Positions 14,311 through 21,105 of a stretch of 21,105 nt of DNA are shown in pieces (positions within the stretch are counted from its first letter, which is position 1; the number at the start of each line of letters is the position of its first letter). The position numbers were made by a program, and so were the translations under genes. Origin of the DNA: JALRLA01 sp046047755 (lineage in GTDB: Bacteria > Bacteroidota > Bacteroidia > NS11-12g > UBA955); contig JBJOHK010000024.1 in NCBI GenBank assembly GCA_046047755.1, positions 1 to 21,105 of the forward strand. The letters run 5' to 3'. Below the pieces are notes generated by a model. That model worked only from the letters and a program-made list of their open reading frames with translations. It had not been told where the DNA came from and made no database searches.

Positions 14311-16545
14311 TTAGATTCCCAGTCCATCAATGTTGAGATTTTGGCCTCCCGCGTCTGATCCTTGTCGCTGTCGATAGGCTTCGCAATCCAAGAAATTGGC
14401 CGGAAGACCTGCCGGTGCCGGGATCATATCGGTGTCAACCTTGATGCGTGAATCCTTTTGTAAGGCCCCGAAGAAATAGCCAAAAATGGGCATAGCCATT
14501 CGTCCGCCTTGGCCCATGGCACTGGTTCGAACGCGAATAACGGGATCGTCGGCACCCACCCAAGTAGCGCACACCAAGCCCTTGCTGACACCCATGAACC
14601 AGCCATCGGCTGCTCCTTGTGTGGTACCTGTTTTACCTCCAATATTTCCACTGACTTGAAAGCGACCTTTTAAACCTGCTGCCGTACCGGCGTCTACCAC
14701 ATTTTTCAATAGGTTGAACATGATGTAGGCGTTTTCCTCGCTCAATACCTGGTCGTGGCGGGGGCTTTGGAATTCTTCTAGCACGTTTCCATCTTTATCT
14801 TCAATTCGTGTGATGAAGCTGGGTTCTATCCATAGGCCTTTGTTGACGAAGGCACTGTAAGCCGATGCCATTTCAAAGGGACTCAGTTCAACAGTACCCA
14901 AACAAATGGAGGGCACAGCGGGAACTCGATCTTTTTCAATTCCTACACGTTCGGCAAATTTTACAACCAGCTCTGGGGCGTTGGCTCCCAGTGATTGCAT
15001 GACCTGAGCGGTGATCAGGTTGTCTGACATGGCCAGTCCTTTTTTCAAGGTGTAAATGCCTCCTTCTGAATTGTCGAAATTTTTTGGGGACCAGGTTTGT
15101 CCGTCAAATTCAAAGGTGATTTTCTTGCGCTCAAATTCGGTGCAAGGGTGGAATTTGTTGATGTCTAGGGCTGTGGCATAAACCAGAGGTTTGAAGGTTG
15201 AGCCTACTTGACGGCGAGCATTTCGGTTGACGTGGTCGTATTTGAAAAACTTGTGATCAATGCCACCTACCCAGGCTTTGACGAACCCGGTTTCGGGTTC
15301 AATGGCCAAAAATCCAGCCTGCAACAAACGTTTGACATAGGCCAATGAGTCATAGGGACTCATCAGCGTGTCTTTTTCGCCATTCCAAGTAAATACAGTC
15401 ATGGGGACTGGTTTTTTTAGCTCGGCGAGAATGCGGTTTTCATCATCACCATACACAGCGGCCATCGACCGCCAGCGCTCGGTTCTCTTCAAATGGGTTT
15501 CGATGAAGTTGGGAATGACTTTTCGGTCGCTCAAGTATCGCCAGGGCAAATCTTTGCCCCAACTGCGGTCAAATTGGGATTGGAATTCGCTCAAGTGTTG
15601 GCCTATGGCTCGCTCGGCATGTTCCTGCATGATGGGATTGATGGTGGTGTAAATCTTCAATCCGCTTTTGTAGAGGTTGAGCCCGCGCTCTTTGCACCAT
15701 CCTTTGAGGTATTCGCCCAATTGGGTTCTAAAGTATGGGGCTAGGCCATCCATGGCGGCTGTTCGGTATTGCAGTTGTATGGGGAGGGCCTTGATCATGG
15801 CCAGACTGTCATCGTTCAAGAATCCGTATTTGTTCATTTGCTCCAAAACGGTATTGCGTCGAGACAAAGAATTTTCGGGATTGAATTTGGGATTGTACCG
15901 GTGATTGGCCTTGAGCATGCCCACCAAAACCGCAGATTCTTCAATAGTCAGATCTTTGGGGTCTTTGTTGAAGAACTCTTTGGAGGCCGCTTGAATACCA
16001 AACGATATACCGGAAAAAGGCACCGTGTTCAAGTACATGGCTGCAATTTCCTGTTTGGAGTAACGGCGCTCGAGCTGAACGGCAATGATCTGCTCTTTGA
16101 ATTTTTGCAAAATGCGGGTCAGCTTATTGCCCGGCTTGTCCATTCGGTGAAACAAGTTTTTGGCAACCTGCTGGCTTAGCGTACTGGCTCCACCGTCTTT
16201 TCCCAAGTGAACCACCGCCCGAATTAATCCTCTTAGGTCAATGCCTGAGTGCTGGTAAAAGCGAACATCTTCGGTGGCGACCAAGGCCTGTATGGTGCCG
16301 GGTGAAAGGTCCTGAAACCTTATGTTGGTGCGGTTTTCTAAGTAGAATTTTCCAATCATGCTGCCATCGTCTCCGTAGATTTCGGAGGCTAGGGCGCTTT
16401 TGGGATTTTCCAATTCCTCGATTTCGGGCATTTCGCCGAACAAGCCTAACCCGGCAAAGGCAAACATCAAAACTGCGGCGATAAAGCCCCATAGGGCCAT
16501 CTTCCAGACAATCGGAACGAAAACGAAGTTTGATTTTTGTTTCAT
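14311..16545 (-). CDS. Penicillin-binding protein 1A, bifunctional glycosyltransferase-transpeptidase
   Basis: A 744-residue class A PBP. One membrane anchor spans about residues 15-36 (MALWGFIAAVLMFAFAGLGL). The GT51 domain follows, with catalytic Glu92 in TEDVRFYQHSGID, GGASTLSQQVAKN (118-130) and the second Glu region near ERRYSKQEIAAMYLN (159-173). The transpeptidase domain has active Ser449-Lys452 in GSTFKP, SDN at 507-509 and KTG at 638-640. It polymerises glycan strands from lipid II and crosslinks peptides on the periplasmic side of the inner membrane. The upstream neighbour on the same strand is PorW/SprE, an order I recall from other Bacteroidota. A TATATTTG box in the 46-base gap could give it its own promoter, although read-through from porW is likely since no terminator is visible. 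Confidence 0.95.
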   Translation of the reverse strand: MKQKSNFVFVPIVWKMALWGFIAAVLMFAFAGLGLFGEMPEIEELENPKSALASEIYGDDGSMIGKFYLENRTNIRFQDLSPGTIQALVATEDVRFYQHSGIDLRGLIRAVVHLGKDGGASTLSQQVAKNLFHRMDKPGNKLTRILQKFKEQIIAVQLERRYSKQEIAAMYLNTVPFSGISFGIQAASKEFFNKDPKDLTIEESAVLVGMLKANHRYNPKFNPENSLSRRNTVLEQMNKYGFLNDDSLAMIKALPIQLQYRTAAMDGLAPYFRTQLGEYLKGWCKERGLNLYKSGLKIYTTINPIMQEHAERAIGQHLSEFQSQFDRSWGKDLPWRYLSDRKVIPNFIETHLKRTERWRSMAAVYGDDENRILAELKKPVPMTVFTWNGEKDTLMSPYDSLAYVKRLLQAGFLAIEPETGFVKAWVGGIDHKFFKYDHVNRNARRQVGSTFKPLVYATALDINKFHPCTEFERKKITFEFDGQTWSPKNFDNSEGGIYTLKKGLAMSDNLITAQVMQSLGANAPELVVKFAERVGIEKDRVPAVPSICLGTVELSPFEMASAYSAFVNKGLWIEPSFITRIEDKDGNVLEEFQSPRHDQVLSEENAYIMFNLLKNVVDAGTAAGLKGRFQVSGNIGGKTGTTQGAADGWFMGVSKGLVCATWVGADDPVIRVRTSAMGQGGRMAMPIFGYFFGALQKDSRIKVDTDMIPAPAGLPANFLDCEAYRQRQGSDAGGQNLNIDGLGI

Positions 16546-16563
16546 AAGGCAGGCGTTGCCCTA

Positions 16564-16571
16564 CAAATATA
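16564..16571 (-). promoter_or_regulatory. Putative -7 box (TATATTTG) for the PBP1A gene
   Basis: An exact TAnnTTTG match on the minus strand, 18 bases before the ATG, in the gap between porW and the PBP1A gene. Its -33 position would fall at the porW stop codon, where no TTTG is seen. Confidence 0.45.
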
Positions 16572-16591
16572 AGCTTGGAATTCAGCGCAGT

Positions 16592-19174
16592 TTAAGGCGT
16601 TGAAAATTCCTTGAAGGCCTCCCAATTTTGCTTTTGATTCAGCAGTGCCCAGTTGCTGGTGCTGATCCAATTGAAGTCAACTTCAAACAATCCTTTTGTG
16701 CCAAAATAGGAGAGTGCGCCGTTGCCGAACTCGGCATATTGCTTGGCCATTTCGGGCTTTGAAAAATTGATGATGGGAATCAACCAACGGCTTCCCATAG
16801 GCATGGCCGATCCTACACTCAAGTTCTCTTCGAATACAAAGTTCGCTTTGTTGAAATCACTCAATGCCGCCCTTGCCATGTTGGCATTTGAACCCTTGGG
16901 TATGGCCACTAAGCAGACCAATTCGTCGCTTCCATTCCAAGCTTGAAACCCTGTAGCAGCGGCCGTCGTGCTGGTTTGGGGTTCTTCGGGCTCTTCAAGG
17001 GCTCTCAAAGCGTTTAAGTGACTTTGAGCGCGAGTCGAAGCCGGAGTATTGGGGTGGTCTTCTGTGAGTTGTTCAAATAAGTCTTTGGCCTTGTTGATTT
17101 GACCCTCTCGGGCATAACTGGCTGCATACAAATAATCAAATCGGCTTTGGTAAGGATTGCCCGCAAACGATTTGTCGGCTTCTAATTTTACGGCACGGCA
17201 GCTGTCAAACTGCTGGGCTTGAAAGGCTGATAAACAACGATCATACAAGGATTGCACCTCGGCATTGGCGCCGTTGGTTTCGCTCTCATTTGCCGCTGCT
17301 GATGGGTTGTCGAGCAACTTTAAATACAAACTGCTTGGAAATTCGTCCCGAAGCATTCGTTTATGGGAGTCGGCGGCGTCGTAGTCGCCTACCTGACGCT
17401 CAAGCTTCACCAATTCGTACAATACTTGAGGGCGGTATTCGCTGCTGGGAAAGCGATTCAATAGAGAGCGGTAGAGAGCAATGGCTTCTGAGGCCTCTAA
17501 CAATCTGTTTTGGTAAATCTGAGCTGCCGCCAGTAGTGCGTCTTCTACATCTTCCAAAGCCTTTTCTTGGTCTTTCTTGGCTAGGGGTAGGCCTTTGTAG
17601 AACCGTTTTTTGTCTTCCGAAACACCGTCCAATTCAGGCCCCTTTTCGGCGCTATCTGTATTGTCTATATTGTCGGGTTTGTTGGTTTTATCAGCGGCCG
17701 ATTTTAAGGCATTGACCGCCCAGAAATCTTGATTTTCTCTGGGTCCCCAGCTGCGGTTGAAATCTTGAATGCCTTTGGTTCGGGTATTTTCGTTGTAAAA
17801 CGGAAAACTGGATCCCGATCCGGGGAGACCCGCCATTCCAGGCATATTGGGAAGGGTTCCTGCAGTTGGGGTAGGGGCGTTGAGCGCGTTTTTGGCCGCT
17901 TCAGCGGCAAGCCTTTCTGCTTCTTCTCGAGCCAGCGCTTCCTTGATCTTTTGTTCGCGCCACTCTGGGTCTTTGGCCATTCGCAACAAGGAATCTTGAT
18001 TTTTTATGGTCAGCAGATGCTTCAGTAAGTCGGAGAGAATTTCGTTTTGAGCTATAATGGTCTCATACTGCGGATGGTTTTCGTCCAAACTATTGTTGGC
18101 TGAATCGTAATACAAGCCCGCTGTTTCGAATTCCCGAATACCGAAATAATGATTGCCCAATGCTAGGTAGCTTGAGGTTCGTTGAGAGGCATCTTTCTCG
18201 CTGTTGCGAACCGAAATTCGGTACTCGTCCAATCCTTTTTCTTTAGCCCCAGAAGCGTACCAATTTTGGCCCATTTTAAAATGAATCTGACCCAAATAGT
18301 CCAAGTTTTTATCGTCTTTGAGCATCTTGGCTAAAATTCCATTGGCCTTGTCAAAATCGGATTGTTGGCTGCTCAAAATGGACACTTGCGACATTCTGGC
18401 TTGAAAGGCCATAGCATAGGGCGGGTTCATCTTGGGAACTGCGGCATAATGCGCTTCAGCGGCCTCGTAGTTGCGCAAATCTTGATAGGCTTGACCCAAA
18501 AGGAAATGCAAGCGATACCGATCCATGCGAAGGGGCATTTTGTCCAAACATTCCTCCAGCAAGGGTGCTGCTGCTTGGTATTTACCTTCATGCGAATAGA
18601 TGGAGCCTAATACCCATTGGGCTTCTGCTTTCAATTCGCTGGGCAATGTTTCGGCTGATTCGATGGAGCGTGCCAACGATTCTGCTTCTTCCCATTTTCC
18701 TTGCATCGCCAAAGCACGGGCGATCCAGAGCTGGCTTTTGAATTGAATAGCGGGATCTTCGTATCGGTCATTTACGTACTCGAGAATATCGATGGCTGCA
18801 TGAAAATCTCCTTTTAAGAAATAGGCTTTGCCCATGAGCACGTAGGCGTCATCTACCCATTTGCTCTGTGGGTGACGATCGATCATGGTGCTCACTTTCT
18901 TGATGGCCTCATCCATCTTGCCTTGATTTCCCTTTAAGCTCTCTTCTGTACCGTAATTCAACAGTTCCAATTTGTAGCGAAAATCATCGGTGTACCCTTC
19001 TCTTACCGTTTGCATGGTTTCCAACCATAATTGTTCGGCATTGAAATAGAGATTGTAATGGGCCAAGGTGTTGTGCCATTGACGATACATCCAACTTTCC
19101 TGGTTTTGGCAGGCAGCAGCACTCAGAAGCAGGGCTGCAATTCCCAGTATTTTATAAAAAAGTCGGCTGCGCAT
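16592..19174 (-). CDS. porW: PorW/SprE-type lipoprotein of the type IX secretion system
   Basis: An 860-residue TPR-rich lipoprotein. The signal sequence ends in SAAAC with Cys22 as the probable lipid-modified residue. Just after it, MYRQWHNTLAHYNLYFNAEQ is characteristic of SprE/PorW. TPR-like helical pairs fill about 85-400 and again about 545-770. In the middle, an Ala/Glu-rich coiled stretch is followed by FPFYNENTRTKGIQDFNRSWG, a hallmark segment of this family. Known members sit in the periplasm and are needed for type IX secretion and, where present, gliding; they are thought to link components of the secretion machinery. This tells that the organism has a type IX system. The PBP1A gene lies 46 bases downstream. 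The gene is divergent from the M23-like/bactofilin/atp cluster. Confidence 0.9.
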   Translation of the reverse strand: MRSRLFYKILGIAALLLSAAACQNQESWMYRQWHNTLAHYNLYFNAEQLWLETMQTVREGYTDDFRYKLELLNYGTEESLKGNQGKMDEAIKKVSTMIDRHPQSKWVDDAYVLMGKAYFLKGDFHAAIDILEYVNDRYEDPAIQFKSQLWIARALAMQGKWEEAESLARSIESAETLPSELKAEAQWVLGSIYSHEGKYQAAAPLLEECLDKMPLRMDRYRLHFLLGQAYQDLRNYEAAEAHYAAVPKMNPPYAMAFQARMSQVSILSSQQSDFDKANGILAKMLKDDKNLDYLGQIHFKMGQNWYASGAKEKGLDEYRISVRNSEKDASQRTSSYLALGNHYFGIREFETAGLYYDSANNSLDENHPQYETIIAQNEILSDLLKHLLTIKNQDSLLRMAKDPEWREQKIKEALAREEAERLAAEAAKNALNAPTPTAGTLPNMPGMAGLPGSGSSFPFYNENTRTKGIQDFNRSWGPRENQDFWAVNALKSAADKTNKPDNIDNTDSAEKGPELDGVSEDKKRFYKGLPLAKKDQEKALEDVEDALLAAAQIYQNRLLEASEAIALYRSLLNRFPSSEYRPQVLYELVKLERQVGDYDAADSHKRMLRDEFPSSLYLKLLDNPSAAANESETNGANAEVQSLYDRCLSAFQAQQFDSCRAVKLEADKSFAGNPYQSRFDYLYAASYAREGQINKAKDLFEQLTEDHPNTPASTRAQSHLNALRALEEPEEPQTSTTAAATGFQAWNGSDELVCLVAIPKGSNANMARAALSDFNKANFVFEENLSVGSAMPMGSRWLIPIINFSKPEMAKQYAEFGNGALSYFGTKGLFEVDFNWISTSNWALLNQKQNWEAFKEFSTP

Positions 19175-19213
19175 CTCGTGTGACTATAGCAAAAACGATA
19201 ATTTCGAAGTTTT

Positions 19214-19231
19214 ATTGGCCTACTGGCCAAT
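19214..19231. promoter_or_regulatory. Perfect inverted repeat between porW and the M23-like gene
   Basis: ATTGGCC-TACT-GGCCAAT is a perfect seven-base inverted repeat with a four-base centre, in the 74-base divergent gap. Only a degenerate -7 box (TAATTTCG at 19199-19206, plus strand) was seen nearby; if used, the repeat would be in the 5' leader of the M23-like gene as a hairpin. As DNA it could be an operator for both directions. Confidence 0.4.
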
Positions 19232-19248
19232 TCAACCCAGAATCAAAC

Positions 19249-19629
19249 ATGGCTAAGCAGAAGGGCAAAATTATCACGAAACTAAAGAACAAGCACCGCT
19301 TTGTTCTGATTAATGACAGCAATTTTGCCGAAGTCTTTTCCGTGCGGCTTACTTTGATGAATGTATTGATGATGCTCAGCGGATTCATACTACTCTTGGT
19401 TCTTCTACTCGGTTTTTTATTTGCCAATACGTCACTGGGAATATTTCTTCTCGGCGATGCAGGCTTGAACAGTCGTGCTGAGTTGTTGGAGTTGAACAGT
19501 CGCTTGGAAAAAGCCACTCAGAATTTGGAAGCCGAACGCATGAAAACCCAAACACTGCAGAACTTATTGAACGACAAAGCTGATTTGTACGATTCCAGTA
19601 ATTTGGAGCGTCAATATTCGTTTGAGTAA
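19249..19629 (+). CDS. Membrane-anchored coiled-coil protein resembling the N-terminus of M23 peptidases, without a peptidase domain
   Basis: A 126-residue protein. Residues 1-35 are basic and cytoplasmic (KGKIITKLKNKHRFVLINDS, then FAEVFSVRLT), residues about 36-59 are one membrane segment, and residues about 76-111 form a heptad-like coiled coil (LLELNSRLEKATQNLEAERM). The start, membrane segment and first coil closely resemble the N-terminal third of Bacteroidota M23 metallopeptidases, which normally continue into an HxxxD/HxH LytM domain; none is present. The protein ends 31 bases before bactofilin, so nothing is hidden by a frameshift. The frame is open to an ATG-less extension upstream (19180), but ATG 19249 fits the family start. 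It may be a deletion remnant or a bactofilin membrane partner. Confidence 0.8.
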   Translation: MAKQKGKIITKLKNKHRFVLINDSNFAEVFSVRLTLMNVLMMLSGFILLLVLLLGFLFANTSLGIFLLGDAGLNSRAELLELNSRLEKATQNLEAERMKTQTLQNLLNDKADLYDSSNLERQYSFE

Positions 19630-19650
19630 AGCCTCTTTTTGTTAGATTTG
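19621..19650 (+). promoter_or_regulatory. Putative bactofilin promoter, TTTG-N18-TAGATTTG
   Basis: The best two-box promoter in the window: TTTG at 19621-19624, inside the last codons of the M23-like gene, and TAGATTTG at 19643-19650, ten bases before the bactofilin ATG. Spacing is near the 19-base optimum. The leader would be only a few bases long. Confidence 0.6.
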
Positions 19651-19660
19651 CAATCTATCT

Positions 19661-20080
19661 ATGTTCAACGCTGCTAACTCGAAAAAAGAAAAGTCAGGTT
19701 CTGCCCAACAGGGTATCATGAACTTCATTGGCACCGGTACGGAAGTCAAAGGTGATTTGGTGAGCAATGGAGACATACGCGTCGATGGCAGCATCGAGGG
19801 AACCGTTCGCGTTCAACAGCGACTAGTCGTGGGTGATTCGGGTAAAATTGCCGGAGATATTCACGCTTTACACGCCACGATTGCTGGATATATAAAAGGG
19901 AATGTGAGTGTCAAGAAAACATTGATTTTGAAACCCAATTCCAAAATTGATGGAGACATCATCACTGACCAACTCATCATTGAGTCAGGCGCCCAGTTCA
20001 ACGGTCGTTGCACAATGAATGTTCAGAAAACGGTCAGTCCGGCTTCAACTCCAGGTCCCCATGCAACCAACAAAGGTTGA
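19661..20080 (+). CDS. Bactofilin (polymer-forming cytoskeletal protein)
   Basis: A 139-residue protein with a short disordered lysine-rich N-terminus, a bactofilin core at about 20-122 and a Pro/Ser-rich tail. The core has the repeating beta-helix turns of the family: GTEVKGDLVSNGDIRVDGSI, EGTVRVQQRLVVGDSGKIAG and LILKPNSKIDGDIITDQLII. Bactofilins assemble into membrane-associated filaments without nucleotide and often position peptidoglycan enzymes. Here the gene follows the M23-like coiled-coil gene and precedes the atp genes, an order I recall from other Bacteroidota. It has its own promoter-like sequence; its last 20 bases overlap the AtpZ start, so the two are co-transcribed. Confidence 0.95.
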   Translation: MFNAANSKKEKSGSAQQGIMNFIGTGTEVKGDLVSNGDIRVDGSIEGTVRVQQRLVVGDSGKIAGDIHALHATIAGYIKGNVSVKKTLILKPNSKIDGDIITDQLIIESGAQFNGRCTMNVQKTVSPASTPGPHATNKG

Positions 20081-20285
20081 TAAGGGTTCCAAGTGGAAGC
20101 AAAACACCTCGTTTTTGCGATACAGCAGTTTGGCCATACAGATGATGGCTGGCATCGCTTTGCCCACCTGGGCCGGCCTTCAATTGGATCGCTACCTTGA
20201 ATCATCCTTTCCATGGTCAGTTTTAGTGGGATGCCTTTTTGGGCTTGCGGCCTCCTTATATATGGTATTTAAATCTTTGTCATGA
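20061..20285 (+). CDS. AtpZ/AtpI family protein
   Basis: A 74-residue membrane protein with two hydrophobic helices (YSSLAIQMMAGIALPTWAGL and SVLVGCLFGLAASLYMVFKS). It belongs to the small AtpZ/AtpI-like proteins encoded before ATP synthase genes, thought to help assemble or regulate the Fo sector or to carry Mg2+/Ca2+. I chose ATG 20061 because it gives the usual short hydrophilic lead; the frame is open to an ATG at 20019 inside bactofilin, which would add 14 unlikely residues. It overlaps bactofilin by 20 bases and the next gene by four (ATGA). Confidence 0.88.
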   Translation: MQPTKVDKGSKWKQNTSFLRYSSLAIQMMAGIALPTWAGLQLDRYLESSFPWSVLVGCLFGLAASLYMVFKSLS

Positions 20286-20719
20286 CGCGCTACTGGATTC
20301 TTCGATTGTTAGCGGCCGCATTGGTGGTTGCCCTAGTTACTCTACCTTCAATGCCATTTGACTTCGTAGGAGAGGGATGGGGAGAGCGAATGATTCAACT
20401 CAAAGGCCGCGATTCTTGGATGCCCATTGGGCTGTTGTTTCTGGTTTTTCTTTTTGGGATTACCCACTGGTTCGTGGCTAGAGCTCCCAAGAACAATCCC
20501 AACAGTGCCATTCGCCGCTTGATGCTATCATCTATGTTGCGTTTGGCCGGAGCCTCGGTGTTTTTGTTGATTCAGCTGTACTCCAATTTCCGGGCCATTC
20601 CGAGCCAAAAACCTCATGTCTGGCCCGTGCTGGTGTATGCCATCTTTTTTGTTTCATTATTGGCCTTTGAATTGTTTCAAAAGGGTGCTAACTTGCGCCC
20701 CGATTCAGACGGTAAGTAA
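20282..20719 (+). CDS. AtpI-like four-helix membrane protein upstream of atpB
   Basis: A 145-residue protein with four predicted membrane helices at about 5-24, 46-66, 83-103 and 112-132. It has no catalytic motif. The position between AtpZ and atpB, the size and the helix count fit the poorly conserved AtpI-like proteins found in front of Bacteroidota ATP synthase genes. The role is therefore inferred as help with c-ring or Fo assembly. It overlaps AtpZ by four bases and ends four bases before the atpB start. Confidence 0.75.
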   Translation: MTRYWILRLLAAALVVALVTLPSMPFDFVGEGWGERMIQLKGRDSWMPIGLLFLVFLFGITHWFVARAPKNNPNSAIRRLMLSSMLRLAGASVFLLIQLYSNFRAIPSQKPHVWPVLVYAIFFVSLLAFELFQKGANLRPDSDGK

Positions 20720-20723
20720 AAGA

Positions 20724-21105
20724 ATGAAGAATCTAAGTTTTTCAGCGCTTTGCGCATCATTTGACACTTTGCGTAAAACAGCAATTCTCACAATTCTCGG
20801 CATTTTTTCGCTTACAGTTTCTCCATTGGCCGCCAATCATGCTGAGGCAGAAGGAGAAGTTGAGCACGAATCTGAAACCAAATTTGAGCCCGGTAAAATG
20901 ATCATGGAACACATTGCTGATTCCCATGATTGGCATCTGTGGGGTCATACTTCTATTCCCTTGCCCGTGATTGCCTATAGCCCTGAGCAAGGATTGAAAA
21001 TGTTCTCTTCTTCTCACTTCGAACACGGTCATGCGGCCTACAACGGTTTGATGTTGCACGAGGGTCATTTGGTATGGGAAGACGAAGCTTGCACGGATGG
21101 TCTTT
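20724..21105 (+). CDS. atpB: ATP synthase Fo subunit a (partial, 3' end outside window)
   Basis: The first 127 residues of subunit a. A signal peptide-like segment (KTAILTILGIFSLTVSPLAA, about 19-37) is followed by an acidic, His-rich stretch and then PGKMIMEHIADSHDWHLWGH, the characteristic N-terminal segment of Bacteroidota AtpB. Subunit a normally has no such extension in proteobacteria, so this supports the taxonomic call. The proton-channel helices, with the essential Arg, lie beyond the edge. The ATG at 20724 follows the previous stop by four bases, and is the only start that includes the signal segment. Confidence 0.92.
   Translation, partial: MKNLSFSALCASFDTLRKTAILTILGIFSLTVSPLAANHAEAEGEVEHESETKFEPGKMIMEHIADSHDWHLWGHTSIPLPVIAYSPEQGLKMFSSSHFEHGHAAYNGLMLHEGHLVWEDEACTDGL

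Noticed and set aside
19180..19248. An upstream extension of the M23-like gene by 23 codons.
   Set aside because: It would put the start within the porW promoter region and across the dyad, while the internal ATG at 19249 matches the family's basic N-terminus.
1..21105. tRNA genes, CRISPR arrays, insertion sequences, phage genes, defence systems.
   Set aside because: Gaps between genes are mostly under 110 bases (largest 198), with no cloverleaf, no regularly spaced repeats, and no transposase, integrase or nuclease motif in any credible frame.

Overview
The window reads as a mid-GC chromosomal segment from a Bacteroidota bacterium, most likely Flavobacteriales or a close relative. Four things point there: a PorW/SprE-type lipoprotein of the type IX secretion system, the order bactofilin, AtpZ, AtpI-like protein, atpB with a periplasmic N-terminal extension on AtpB, an alternative GlmU-type sugar nucleotidyltransferase, and repeated promoter elements of the Bacteroidota form TAnnTTTG just ahead of genes. 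The species cannot be named from this sequence. Coding density is very high, there is no gene-free stretch over 300 bases, and I found no tRNA, rRNA, CRISPR array, phage or transposase.

Left part (1-3602): a leftward pair (secreted cyclophilin-FKBP fusion, cut by the window edge, and an MmcQ/YjbR protein) is divergent from a rightward pair (secreted MORN-repeat protein and uridine-kinase-like P-loop kinase). A leftward dicluster ferredoxin follows. Second block (3641-9258): five rightward genes, each overlapping the next by 1-10 bases: YfcE-like phosphoesterase, cytoplasmic SH3-NlpC/P60 peptidase, a small unknown protein, an 822-residue secreted protein with an LRR-like start, and a sodium:solute symporter. 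The symporter's last codons lie in a GC-rich hairpin that is repeated 66 bases downstream in the same frame.

Third block (9362-13921): a leftward arginine-decarboxylase-type enzyme, divergent from malate dehydrogenase, which overlaps an EamA-type transporter gene. This converges on the leftward alternative GlmU. The decarboxylase-mdh gap has two inverted repeats, one between the putative -33 and -7 boxes of the mdh promoter.

Right part (13948-21105): an envelope and energy cluster. Leftward are PorW/SprE, penicillin-binding protein 1A and ribosomal protein L31 type B, ended by a strong terminator. Rightward are a short membrane coiled-coil protein resembling only the N-terminus of Bacteroidota M23 peptidases, bactofilin, AtpZ, an AtpI-like protein and the start of atpB.

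Most of this is housekeeping. I did not find a clearly new system. The best leads are the peptidase-less M23-like protein beside bactofilin, the in-frame duplicated hairpin at the symporter end, the dyads upstream of mdh, and the overlapping five-gene operon with its unknown 822-residue protein.
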